From contig NC_088779.1 in NCBI RefSeq assembly GCF_954871325.1, positions 451,121 to 515,120 of the forward strand: DNA of 64,000 nucleotides, written 5' to 3'. Below the pieces are notes generated by a model. It made no database searches. It worked only from the letters and a program-made list of their open reading frames with translations, and was not told the origin of the DNA. Shown here in pieces: positions 11,796 to 22,859 of the stretch. Made by a program: the position numbers and the translations under genes. Origin of the DNA: Gordionus sp. m RMFG-2023 (taxonomy: Eukaryota > Nematomorpha > Gordioida > Chordodea > Parachordodidae). The number at the start of each line of letters is the position of its first letter. The first letter of the stretch is position 1.

Positions 11796-13130
11796 CAATA
11801 TCAAATATAATTCTTAACACTTTCTACTTAATATCTAAAAGCAAGGATTGTAGTGTAGCTACCAAGGCAATCATAGCGGTGATCAAACAAAAGGTAAAAC
11901 GAAATATATCATAGCTTTATATAATAATATATATATAAAATAGTGAATATAAAAATTTAAAAAAAGGTAACAAAGTGATATTTAAAAAAAACATTAAAAG
12001 ATATTCCAAAAGTCATATTTTTTAGAACTTAAATTAATTATCACAGAAGAGCGAAAAATCTCCGATTTTGTTCAGATTAAAATATGCAATATTGAAAGTA
12101 ATTCTTTATGATAAGCTTGTGGGAGGTTTGGGGGGGGGGGGGGATTTTCATATCAAAAAAATATTTTTTATTCTCTTATAAATATTATGCACTTAATTAT
12201 TAAGTTCTCTGGTCATGCGCTGCCTATATTTTATTGACAAATTGATTTGTTTTTTAAATTCATTTTATAACTGTGATATTTAATCATGCAAAAAAAGGAA
12301 TAGGGTGGAAATTTAACTAATATTTTTTGGGCCTAGGGTCGGGATTATATTTTATTGATGTTACCACTAATATTGGATAGACAGGCTCTGAAGGGCTCTA
12401 ATTCAGATGAAACATTGATTAAAACTATTTTATTATATTCTATAAAAATAAAAGTTTAATTCCACAATCGTTTTAACAGTATAAAATCTTTAATATGTTT
12501 GGGAAATAACTGTTTTTTAGAAGACTTTTTCCATTAAATTTTCTTATAAAGTAAAGGTTCCTGATCCCGATTCTTGTTAACCAAGATGTCATTTTGATAA
12601 ATGAAATTAAACTCTTTAGTATGCAAAATATTTAAAATTATCATTACCTTAAAATCATATTTTTAAAATAAAAAAAAAGAAGTAGAGTTATAGATATAAA
12701 TCACAAATTTAGAAAAAAATATTCTTTGTTACAAATAAAAAACATTCGTGAGGGCAATTGACTAATCTTATTATTGCCCAATAAATAGTTCAACTTAAAG
12801 GATGATTATAGAAATATATATGATAAAATGAATATATAATTATTGTTTTATATGTATTTTATGTTTAATTTTTGTTTTATTTAATATAGTTTTTATATAA
12901 ATTTTATTTTACAAATAGTTTACATGTTATTTTAATTATATATTTTTTAAATAAATAAAATATAAATCAATCAAACACACCATAATAATATATAATCTTG
13001 ATTGTATTTTTTTTTATATTCTTTTAATATCAATTTATTCTCATATAATTTTTATTTCCTTCGTTTGGATTATACTTGCATAAATTTTCACCAAATCGAA
13101 CACTCGCGAAAATTTCATTTCTCACACTGA
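11796..13130. other. Intergenic with a poly-G run and a dispersed repeat
   Basis: A run of about 14 G lies at about 12131-12144. Positions 12175-12350 (AATTCATTTTATAA then GTGATATT.AATC.T) recur at 19535-19690, so they belong to a dispersed repeat. The rest is A+T-rich without exons. Confidence 0.45.
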
Positions 13131-13139
13131 TATTTTTTA

Positions 13140-13262
13140 AATATATCTATATACAGATACATCGTCTAAAAGGTCATCTAGATACAAATACATCGCCTAA
13201 AAAGTTATCTTAATACAGATATAATTTTTAAAATGTATCTAGATAGAGATATAATTTTAAAT
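13140..13262. repeat. Repeat with CAGATACA / ATCTAGATAC motifs (copy 1)
   Basis: CAGATACATCGTCTAAAAGG followed by TCATCTAGATACAAATAC is repeated in direct orientation, diverged, at 15725-15876. The second copy ends in a transposon-like terminus, so this is probably an internal fragment of the same element family. Confidence 0.45.
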
Positions 13263-13983
13263 ATTAACATATAAGCCTTGCATAAACCTAAATTAGGATT
13301 CTATGAAAATGAATGAAATGAGCTAAAAAAAACTTTATTGACTAGACATCACATTTATCAAAATATAACCTAAAATAATGATTTTTAAATTTTATTATAA
13401 TATTATATATGAAAATATATGATTATAAATAATTATTAGATTTTAGTAATAAAATATTTTCAAAATTTTGGTCATAAAGGCATCCTAGTTAATCCTTAAA
13501 GACATTTTTAGCTACATTAAAAAGCATTCCTACTAGCTCGGGCACTTAAAGGGATTGTGTTATCTTTTTTTTCTCTTAAAACTTAAAATTCAATTGTAAA
13601 CATTTATTTACTATCTATACCCTTTAATGTTTTACAATGTTGCAAGTTGAGGTGGATGCTAACTGAATTATTTTGTAGATATGGCAAACATTTTACTATC
13701 AGAGATCTTTAAAATATGCTCTATAAATTGGCCATAAAAAACCAATGTCTGAAATGCTTCATTGATTATTACTTCTTCCTCTTCATCACTATTAATATTA
13801 ATCTAAAATAAATTTTTAAAATGTATAATAAAATAAAATTAACCCATTCTATTAAAGATAAAAATGGCAGATTCCTTAAGTTGCAAATATCAAACCTGGT
13901 TGATTGATAAACTAACACCAGCGTCTACATGACAGAATTTTTACTGGATGCAAACCCCCTTCAAAAACCTTTGCCTACCCTCT

Positions 13984-14994
13984 AGTGTTGTTAAATAGTC
14001 GAGTTTTTACGACTCTGAACTCAAGTCGAAGTCGCAAAACTCATTTCAAATTGAGCGGCTCAATGAGCCGCATGAGTCGACTCGATGAGTCGGCTTCAGA
14101 GTCGGAAAAAATTTATTTTGAATCCGCCTGCTATTATTATTTACTCCACGATAAAATATTTAAAAAATTTAACCACTATGGTTCGAGAATATTAATATTT
14201 TAAAATTCAACTTATTTTTTGTAAATTATAAGACAGTTTTAAGTGATAATAAGTTCTTCCGGCTAATATATATAATATAGATGAATTTAACATATTTGAC
14301 AATTTATTTCTATTTATTTAATTAGAATTTTATATAAATTTTTTTATTTCTACCATGATATTATATGTAAAGAATAAAACTACGTTTAAACATTTTGGAA
14401 AAATTGCTTCGTCTATTTTTTATAGCACTTCACTTTTTTATGGACAATATAAACCCGGTCTCCCCTATAATATATTTTTAAAAAATCATACCCAGGTCTG
14501 AATTTTTTTAAAAAATCTTTTTTTATATATATTCTAAATAATTGTATAAGTAGTCTTGTTAAACGGCTCGATTTGAGCCAATTTAAAAACGGCTAACTCA
14601 ACATTTTATCCAGAAAGCTATTATGTAAGCTTTAAGATTGTGGTCATAGATGTCACAAATGTTTAGACATCTATCAGCGAAATGTCTGGGTTTAGATATT
14701 ATTAATAATAACATGGTCATATTCTTAAAATAATACATTTCGAATTTAAAAATATTTAAATTTTTGAACCATAGGGGTTAAATTTTTTTAATATATCAGG
14801 CCGATTCAAAATAAACCTTAGACGACTCTGCAGCCGAGTTATCGAGCCGACTCTGAAGCCAACTCATCGAGCCGACTTTTAAGCCGACTCATGCGGCTCA
14901 TAGAGCCGCTCAAATTGAAATGAGTTTTGCGACTCAAAACTTGACTAGATTTTAGACTAAGTCGACTCGACTTAGCCGTTTAACAACACTACTA
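13984..14994. mobile_element. Element with about 130-bp terminal inverted repeats made of GAGTCG/CGACTC motifs
   Basis: The left end starts CTAGTGTTGTTAAATAGTCG and runs to about 14115. The right end (about 14818-14994) is its reverse complement and closes with CGTTTAACAACACTA. Both arms hold GAGCGGCTC and repeated GAGTCGGC-type hexamers and AAAACTCATTTCAA. The interior has no transposase. A half copy of the window's main MITE sits inside at about 14551-14712. The shared TAGTGTTGTTAAA tips suggest the same transposase mobilised both. A worn related end is at 20534-20600. Confidence 0.75.
14551..14712. mobile_element. Half MITE nested in the GAGTCG element
   Basis: It starts TAGTCTTGTTAAACGGCTC and continues with 'ggctaactcaacattttatcc' and 'tagatgtcacaaatgtttag', as in the 6594 copy. 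The second arm is missing. Confidence 0.55.
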
Positions 14995-15154
14995 CCCCCC
15001 TAAAAAATCCCCACCGCCTTCGGCGGCGATGTCTCTTTATAATTATTTTCACCTATTTATTTATTGATACTCTTTTCATATAATTTATAAAAGATAAGTT
15101 AAATTAATCTATCTCTACTACCAACTATCGATATTTTGTGAATATAAATAATTT

Positions 15155-15290
15155 ATTTTTTAGATAATATAGAATTTATTTTTTAGATAATAAAGAATTT
15201 ATTTTTTAGATAATAAAGAATTTATTTTTTAGATAATAAAGAATTTATTTTTTAGATAATAAAGAATTTATTTTTTAGATAATAAATTTA
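15155..15290. repeat. Tandem repeat, about 23-bp unit, five to six copies
   Basis: The unit AATTTATTTTTTAGATAATA plus AAG is repeated almost without change from about 15155 to 15290. The near identity of the units implies recent expansion. Confidence 0.85.
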
Positions 15291-15724
15291 ATTAAAACCT
15301 CCATTATTTACAATGTATTAATTATTATGGCATTATGAGCTTGCTGAAATATCTAAACCTTTTAAATTATATTTAAAAGGATAGTTTTTTGGAAAACAAT
15401 GTGTATGATTGTTTGCAATATATAGATTTGGTTGATGAATCGTATTATAATAATACTATAATAAAAGTATTAATTTTTACAGCAATAAACTTTGTCTTAT
15501 TTCATCTCAAAATTTAATGGATAACCACCAAAAAAAATTTATCCTACCCCCATTAAAGCAGCTTACCCCCTATCCCCTCAAAAAATAGGATGCAAACTGT
15601 TCCTACCCCTCCCGCTCATGTAGACGCTGACTCACACACAATATTTAATGAATATTTATATATATTTTTTTATATATAAGTTTTAATATTTTATATATAT
15701 ATATATAATATAAATATTTAAATA

Positions 15725-15876
15725 AAAGTATATCAAAATTTATCTAAAAAGTATCTAAAATATCTAAAAACAGATACAGGTACGTCTAAAATAATATCTA
15801 GATACAGATATTTTAATCAAAAATCTATATAGATACAGATACCACATTATATCTAGATACTTTAACAACTCTGGTC
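15725..15876. repeat. Transposon end with ATCTAGATAC motifs (copy 2)
   Basis: Several CAGATAC and TATCTAGATAC motifs lead to a terminus TACTTTAACAACTCTGG. Reverse-complemented this is CCAGAGTTGTTAAAGTA, the form of a hAT-type terminal repeat. The matching left end was not found. Confidence 0.5.
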
Positions 15877-16838
15877 CTTCTAAAATCATTAGGAAAGAGC
15901 TAGTTCTCTTTGGAGATCCAAAAATACTTATATCTGCACTTCAAAATTATTACAATGCATGGTTATATGCAATTTTTATATATTTTTAGTTTTAACATCT
16001 CATCGTATTTTATTAGAGGGTTTTTAAATTTTATTTTAATAGTTTTATTTTATAAAAATATTTTTATTTTTACCAAAAAAATTTAGAGGGAAGGTTAAGA
16101 AAATATAAGACAAAATAAGAATTTAGAAAACAATATTTAAAAAAAAATATGTTCATATATTTTTGTTTCCTTAGATTTAAAATTTTAAGAATAAGATAAA
16201 TTTTTATTTCCGGTCTAAAAAATTAGCATAATATTATGATAAAAATTACATCCAGATCAAACACCCTCACAGGCCTGGATATTTTGATCAGGCCTTGCCC
16301 AGACCCACAGTTTAAAAAAGGTTTATAGACCTATGTCTATATTTAATAAAAAAAAATTCCAAGCCTAACCAATAATAATTTTAAATTATAATTTATTTTA
16401 TTCAATGAAAATAAATAATATTTTAGCATATTTAGGCAAAAATTTTGCTTGCAATACAAAAAATTTGTTATTGGAAGAAGAAAAAAACTGCAATACTTTC
16501 ATTTAGGTTAACTGTTTTGAATAAGCTAAATTAAAATTTTTGTGCCCTACCTTGACCTATTAAAAAAATTCCAAAAATCGAAGCCTAGCCCAGGCTCGTT
16601 AGAAAATATAATATTAGTTGTAAGCTGGCCAATGAAGGTCTTTGATTCAGATAAGATATAATATATATGTTTTTAGACATTTAAATTTGTTTTAATGTTA
16701 ATAAATTTTTTATAACTAATTTATAAAATATTCTATGATTGGTAATTCAGGTTTCTAATATTATTATTTATCTGAACATATTTTTTTATTATAAAAATGT
16801 GATAATCATATAGAATATACATATATCATGAATAATTA
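15877..16838. other. Intergenic with a likely transposon fragment at about 16265-16605
   Basis: Positions 16265-16285 (CAGGCCTGG) and 16575-16605 (AAGCCTAGCCCAGGCT) look like a loose inverted pair around 300 bp of non-coding DNA. Nothing else is recognised between here and the end of PFDN2. Confidence 0.4.
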
Positions 16839-17474
16839 TCAAGTTTGAATAGGAATAGCTTGCATTAGTGAATCTTTGTCCAGTGTACTGATTTGAATTT
16901 TATGTTTATTTTGATATTCAAATATCTGTTTTCCCTTGGTTTCTATCTGTTCATTTAATTTGGTAACTAATTGGACTATCTATAAGATAATAAAACAACC
17001 AAAGTATATAATGATAACCAATTTATAATAAATTTTCTTAATGTTATTATAAGCTAATATATTTATTCATGGTATAATAGAATATAACACGACCTAAAAC
17101 TATCACAAATTACAAAATTAGTTTTTTATATGTCAATCCTTATGTCTTGATATAACCAATTTATGTGATTTATAGTTTATTACATTATTTTTGTGATCTT
17201 GAAGAGCTGGTAAAACTTCCCCCACTGTCCTTTCAACCAAAACGCCTCCAATTTGTCTGTAACATTTTCTTTTTGACTCGATATTTGCTAAAGCTTCTAT
17301 TACAATGCTGTAAATGATAAAATTTTATTTAAATAATGTATCAAATAATTACTCATGTTCTTTAATGTCCGATTCCAATTCAGTTGCTTTAATAGCCAAT
17401 GTACGTTGATCGGATCTTAGTTTATTAAATCCATTTATTATCTGTTCTTGTTCAATAGTACTTTTTGTGGCCAT
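16839..17474 (-). CDS. PFDN2: Prefoldin subunit 2
   Basis: Three exons: 17353-17474, 17184-17307, 16839-16979, giving 128 residues. They start MATKSTIEQEQIINGFNKLR and pass through KRKCYRQIGGVLVERTVGEV, the diagnostic beta-hairpin region of PFDN2 (human: RKCYRMVGGVLVERTVKEV). They finish in a helix with EQIETKGKQIFEYQNKHKI. PFDN2 is a beta-type subunit of the hexameric prefoldin chaperone, which hands unfolded actin and tubulin to the CCT chaperonin in the cytosol. Coiled coils at both ends flank the hairpin, as the family requires. Introns are 45 and 204 nt. The low-complexity tail of vertebrate PFDN2 is absent. It is divergent from MITD1, with 553 bp between the two ATGs. Confidence 0.95.
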
Positions 17475-18027
17475 GATTATACAAAAATTAAAGCTTTTTA
17501 AAACAAACAGCTGTTATCGAATAGTAATAAGAAAAAATATTTTTTGATTGAATTTTTAATGACGTTATATAATTGACCTTACAATAAAATATAATAAATA
17601 ATATAAAATTTTATTTTCAAATTCAATTAAAAGAGATAACAATAAGATAAAATATTGATTATAAATATTAAGATACCATAAAATACTAGTATTAGTTGAA
17701 ATTCCAATTATTTATTCATCACATATTATATTATATCACTGATTTAATAAATAAAAGGAAAGCTTTTATTTAAAAGTAAGATATTGGTAAAGGCTTATTA
17801 TTGCTGTTTTCTGTTTAATAAATTGAAGGAAAGCTTTTATATAAAATGATTATCTTTTATTATTGTTGTTCCCCTGTGAAATTTTATTCTTTTAGATGAT
17901 TTTAATATTAAAAGGCTATAGATGGAATTAAATAAATTACTGATTAGTTGATTTAATCTCCGAAGAGTTTTTCGTTTACCAAGTAGCAAAATAACAATTT
18001 AATGTTAGGCTGCTGGGTTTGAAAAAT
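17475..18027. promoter_or_regulatory. Shared upstream region of PFDN2 and MITD1
   Basis: The two start codons face away from each other across 553 bp, so this DNA must hold both promoters. It contains a diverged direct repeat (AGGAAAGCTTTTATTTAAAA near 17757 and AGGAAAGCTTTTATATAAAA near 17827). No core promoter motif could be assigned with confidence. A bidirectional promoter is an inference from layout. Confidence 0.5.
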
Positions 18028-18957
18028 ATGGAGGAAAATCTTGCTACTAAATTATTGCAGAGAGCAGTAGATTTAGAACATAATAATCGTTTAACGGAGG
18101 CCTTAGTATGTTATCAAGAGAGTTTGGAAATATATATCAACCAATTAAAATGTTTATTATAATATATTTTTAAATATAAATCCTCTTAAGTATGTAATGA
18201 AGAAGGGGCTAAAAAAGTCGCTCTAAGAAAATGTGTATCATCTTACATGGATAAGGCTGAAAAATTAAAATCTTTAATAGAAGCAAAAAAGGAAGGTATA
18301 ATTTTATCTAATTGCTCTATCTTTATTAGATTTAGTAAGCTGGCAAATATCATGAGCAAATATTTATTAAGGACAATTCAATTGGATATAGTTATGAGTC
18401 ATTGTTTGGGCGTTTCATAGATGAAACAGTAACTTGGGTTAATATACAAGATCCATATATTAGAAGCGATTATCAAGTTTGTAAACAAATTACTATCTTG
18501 ATATTTTTTAGATATTTAATTTTTTAAGGTTTTGTGAATTAGTGTATAAAAAGTCCAATCACAATATCAAAACAATAACTTTGAATACTTCCAGAAATGA
18601 AGTACTATTTAAATTAAATAAATAATATTTACTTAAATAAAAGGAAATGTCATCAAATCACCAAAATAATTTACTAAAACTAAAATCAAATTTGGAATCA
18701 TCTAATGTTGAACTTGTGATTACTTTTTCAGATAAAATACATGATAGGGAAATAAGGTAAATATTTAGTTTTAAATTGTATTCTTAAACTTCATTTTATA
18801 AAGCTTAGAAAATGGATGGATTATAAAAATTGGAAGAGGTCTTGATTATTTTAAATCTATTGCCAAATTTCATATTGGATACTGTGATTACGATCTTCGA
18901 CCTTGTTTTGAAACAACTGTGAATATATTTAATAAAAAATCAGTTAAAAATTTATAA
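18028..18957 (+). CDS. MITD1: MITD1, MIT domain-containing protein 1
   Basis: Six exons: 18028-18151, 18191-18295, 18340-18476, 18512-18601, 18644-18756, 18804-18957, giving 240 residues (human 249). The N-terminal MIT three-helix domain has [20 protein letters not shown] and [14 protein letters not shown]. The C-terminal phospholipase-D-like domain has [54 protein letters not shown] and [20 protein letters not shown], all aligning with MITD1 in order. MITD1 binds ESCRT-III subunits through its MIT domain and membranes through the C-terminal domain, and acts at the midbody in late cytokinesis. Introns are 39, 44, 35, 42 and 47 nt. The 35-nt intron (18477-18511, donor GTTTGT) is the shortest in the window. 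Confidence 0.95.
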
Positions 18958-20242
18958 TATTTTTACAATTTCTTCTTGTTATACTTATGAATCATCATGA
19001 TAGATAGAATTTTAATAAATTTATGCATTTTTTACCTGTGAAGAGCTTTTCATTTTTTTCTTATCAGTATCAGTTACTTAATAAACATTAGTATATTTGA
19101 TTAAGAATATTATTTGCATTTAATAATAAAATTATATATTTTTATCTGTAAATAATGTGGGAGTTTATTTTTAGAAATTTTAAACAATAGCAAAATGGGA
19201 GATAATTCTATTTAAAATGAGCAAAAAATGAAAAATTTATTTAAATTTAAAATAGTAATTTCTCTAAAATTCCCCCCAAAAAACTATTTTTAGGAGGCTT
19301 TCCAGAGTTTTCAGGGAGCTTAGGCCCCTAGGTGTCACCTTCTAATGACACTAGCAAGGTCCCTTACTTCTCTTTGACAAAATTTTTGGCCAGAACCCAC
19401 CCATAGCCCAGTGGCAAATATTTTATTAAACGCAGGCCTGGCCCTTTTGAAAAAGCTTATAGTGTAAATCTCAAACTAAATTTTTTTTTATTTTAGGCTC
19501 TAATGTTACACATATTTAAATATTCAGCAATAAATTTTATTAATTTAATGATGCACTTAATCTATCATGAATAGTATTTCTAATCTTATTTTTTAATTCA
19601 TTTTATATAATTGTGATATTCAATCGTACAAGAAAAAGAAGGAAATAAAACAATATATTTTGGAACTTGGACTGGGCCTATACCATGCTGACGTGTTCCT
19701 ATCCTCAGGATGATAGAACCAATTCCAATACTCAAATACTTCAATTTTAACTGATATCCAAAAATTATTATTAACCATCACAAATTAATTTTTCTTTAGT
19801 CTCTACATTTTTTAATTATTGATTTATAAAAAAAAAATTGTGTACTGAATACAAAATAAAGTATTGTTAATTTTTTTTTCCTATTTCTTTTCACTATTGG
19901 TTAAATATAGGATGGTTTGCCTCAATACAAGGTTATGAATGAGATTTGATGATTAAAAAGAGTCTAAAGTCAAAAAAAAAAATTTTAGGTTTTAATTTAA
20001 AAATGTATTCTGTCCAAATTTAAAATATAAAAGATGATTAATAAATTTTTTAAAAGCTACTAGTAATAAAATTATTAATTGTTCAACAGCACAAAATTTC
20101 TTAATACTGGCGTTGGCGTAAAGATAGGATAGCTGTCGATTAATGCCGAAGACAAGCAGACAACACTTTCTACAATTCTAATAAATTTAGATATAAAACG
20201 GTTATCTGAACCGATATTCGGTACGGTTTGTATCTATAGTGA
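18958..20242. other. Intergenic with dispersed repeats
   Basis: Downstream of MITD1. Positions 19535-19690 are a second copy of the repeat at 12175-12350. About 19300-19460 is less A+T-rich, with short inverted pieces (AGGCCCCTAGG). Positions 20090-20240 are also GC-richer but give no supported exon. Confidence 0.4.
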
Positions 20243-20496
20243 AGAGACATTTATTTCGAGGCGCTTATAAAAGCTATTGCCCTCAACGATAAGATTTGGA
20301 TATTTTGCCAGGTAAATTTGTAAATCATTTAGTGACCAATCTAAAATTAATTTTGATCCCTGAATTTCCTTCTATTTAACATAATTTTTTTAAGGGGAAA
20401 GACAATTGGAAATTATTATTGAGGTATATGGTTGGCGTGCACATTAAAAGTGTTATTGAAGGCTACGAAATTTCGCTAGGAAAAAGAATTTGTTAG
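20243..20496 (+). CDS. Unidentified pair of exons, possible gene fragment
   Basis: Two open blocks, 20243-20311 and 20395-20496, are separated by an 83-nt GT-AG intron and join in phase. They would encode RDIYFEALIKAIALNDKIWI, FCQ and then GKDNWKLLLRYMVGVHIKSV plus a short tail ending in KRIC and a stop. Base use and composition look protein-coding compared with the surroundings. An upstream in-frame stop at 20240 means any true gene needs a further exon joined after it. I do not recognise the protein. It could be the last exons of a host gene whose start I missed, or part of a transposon. Confidence 0.35.
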
Positions 20497-20533
20497 CACC
20501 TACGAAAGAATTAAATAAAAAGAAGCTCTATAA

Positions 20534-20640
20534 TAGTAGTGTTAAATATCCGAGTTTTTATGAGTCGGATCTCGAGTCGTAATAGTAAAAAACGGCTAAT
20601 TACGAATTTGCTTGATATTAGTTTTTCAAAAAAATATTTC
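20534..20640. repeat. Worn end of the GAGTCG-type element
   Basis: TAGTAGTGTTAAATATCCG is followed by GAGTCGGATCTCGAGTCG, matching the arm of the 13984-14994 element. No partner arm is visible nearby. Confidence 0.5.
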
Positions 20641-21839
20641 AGAGTGGTAAAACAGGGCTGCCAATTCTACCATATTTTATATTTCAAAAAAAAAATTAGT
20701 ATTTTTTTCGTAAATTGTAAGAGCGATTGGCAGTTAAAGCTATAAGTGCTAAAGTGAAATTCCTAATATAACTAACTGTCGATCAAATGAGATGGTAATT
20801 CTTTAGATAGTGTAATGTTAGCCAAAAATATTAACCCTTTAGAACAAATGGGATTATATATATGATCTCATGAATATACGAGAAAATATTGTGAGCTTTG
20901 TAGTTTAATATATGGAATAAAATATATATCCATCAAATTTCATGATTATTCATATCATTTCATAAGTTTTTGAGATATTAGCATTTTATTAGATTGGGAT
21001 ATAATATTAAGCTCACCTTTGTAATTAAGAATTTTTTTTGACATAATATTGTTATATAATTTTATTTTTAAATTTGATATTTGGTAAAAATTTATGTATT
21101 ATCTATCACTATTCATTATCATTATTGAATTAATAAAATATAATATATAATTAATATTTGCCTTTTATTAATTTATTTTGATGATAATAATATAATTAAG
21201 AGACAGTTCCAAATAAAAATTTTTTAAGCAACTTTAGAAAAAATATACTTTTTTTTATAAATAATAATAAATCTAAAAATTTTATGTTTATTTTCTTTAA
21301 TAATTTTACAATAATTGTGCAAAATCTTAGTTCTCAAATTTTAATTTTCGAATAGAGCTAATAACAATTTGAAGTAAAATACACCACACCTCTGAAGTTA
21401 AGATCTTTGTACTGAAGGATTAACAAAAAATAACCTAAAAAATATGTAAGCACAGCTCTAATTTCGAACATCTAAAAACGGGTTTGAACTCTTTTATATA
21501 CAAACTAACATTAAAATATATACATCATTAAAAATAATGAGTACTAAAAAAATCCACCCAAATAAAATATATATTCAATAAAAATGGAAAAAACCACTCT
21601 TAAAAATCAAGCATAAAAAGTAATTTTTTAAAAAATAAACCATATATTAAACATATATTTTAAAAAATATTTATATTAAAAAAGACCATTAATATGTAAA
21701 ATTAAAACAAAAAAATAATTATAAAACACCATTAAAGTGTAAAAAACTAATTCAAAAATATAACTAAAATAAAATATATTCAAAAAAACTAATTTTAAAA
21801 ATCAAGCATAAAAAATAAGCCAAATAAAATGTATATGTC
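20641..21839. other. Intergenic, nothing recognised
   Basis: A+T-rich. Loose internal repetition of 'aaaaaccat...aaaatatat' phrases from 21530 to 21835 suggests decayed tandem DNA. No exon is supported. Confidence 0.4.
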
Positions 21840-22340
21840 ATATAGGGATTCGGAATCTCTCAATTTTAAATCATTTACCGATGGCGATTTAAATAATTTT
21901 AAAATCCGTAATCGAAAATGTATTCTAGCATGTGTAGAGTATTAACCCTATAAATTTCAGCCATGGACATTCTGGTGTTTTATTAAATTTAAATGAAAAA
22001 TCCATAATTGATATAAAATTAGTAGTGCTAAAGTGTATTGCCAAATTGTTTGAAATTTACAGTTTAGGTACTCTACTCTACTAGTGTTGTTAAAAAGCCC
22101 GTTCGGCTAGATATTAAAAAAACATCCCGATTAAAATTATAACCAAAATTACATTATGTAAATCTAAAGATTTTGTTTATAGCTGACAGAAATGCTTGGA
22201 CACATCTATTTGCCAAATCTTGACGCTTACATAATATTATTTTCGCCAAAATCTTAATCGGGCCTTTTGGGAAATAGACCCAGATCGGTCTTTTTAACAA
22301 CACTACTCTACATATTCTAGAATCCATTTCCGGTTAAAAA
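21840..22340. repeat. Second copy of the ATTCGGAATCTCT repeat, split by a MITE
   Basis: The left part (21840-22080) starts GGGATTCGGAATCTCT and matches 4610-4800. The right part resumes after the MITE with CATATTCTAGAATCC and TTTCCGG. This nested order shows the repeat is older than the MITE insertion. Confidence 0.55.
22081..22305. mobile_element. MITE, second subfamily
   Basis: The ends are CTAGTGTTGTTAAAAAG and CTTTTTAACAACACTA. The interior differs from the main form: 'cccgattaaaattataacc' pairs with 'aaatcttaatcgggcc', and the centre reads 'agctgacagaaatgcttgga'. The copy at 52236-52472 shares this interior. ACTCTAC lies directly on both sides, a good fit to an 8-bp hAT-type target duplication with one change. 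Confidence 0.8.
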
Positions 22341-22504
22341 ATAAAGGTAGCAATAAGCCACCATTAAAAATCATGCTCAAAAAAAATTACACCAATATTA
22401 TATTTTAAAAAAAAATAAATATAGAAAAAAAACTAGCTAAAAAATCATGCGTAAACAAACTAACTCAAATAAAATATATTACAAAAAACAAATAAATATT
22501 GTTG

Positions 22505-22670
22505 TAAAATGACTTGATTATTAAAAAAGCCAGAAAATATTGCTTAATTCTGGAGATTCCGCTAATAGATGTCTAAATCTTTGAGCCATCTATCATCAAA
22601 TCTTCAGGCTTGCATAATTTTGATAACATTGAGTTAGCCATTCTTTAAAAATCGACTCAAATCGAGGTTT
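22505..22670. mobile_element. MITE copy, main subfamily, degraded
   Basis: It contains 'ccgctaatagatgtctaaatctttgagcc' phrases and a right arm 'cattgagttagccattcttt' typical of the family. The outer TTGTTAAA ends are lost or displaced by the next repeat. Confidence 0.5.
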
Positions 22671-22719
22671 AGGTACATATGATAAAAATTTTGAAAAAAT
22701 ATGTGTAAGTAATAAAACT

Positions 22720-22858
22720 ACCTTAAAATACATATTAAATTTACGTAACATAACAGAGACAACTTAAGTGAGCTGACTAATGTGGTTCATCTTAAAATAC
22801 ATATTAAATTTACATAACATAACAGAGACAACTTAAGTGAGCTGACTAATGTGGTTCA
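22720..22858. repeat. Tandem duplication of a 67-bp segment
   Basis: Two adjacent copies begin CTTAAAATACATATTAAATT and end CTGACTAATGTGGTTCAT. They differ at about one base (TTTACGTAAC against TTTACATAAC). This is a recent local duplication. Confidence 0.9.
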
Positions 22859-22859
22859 T

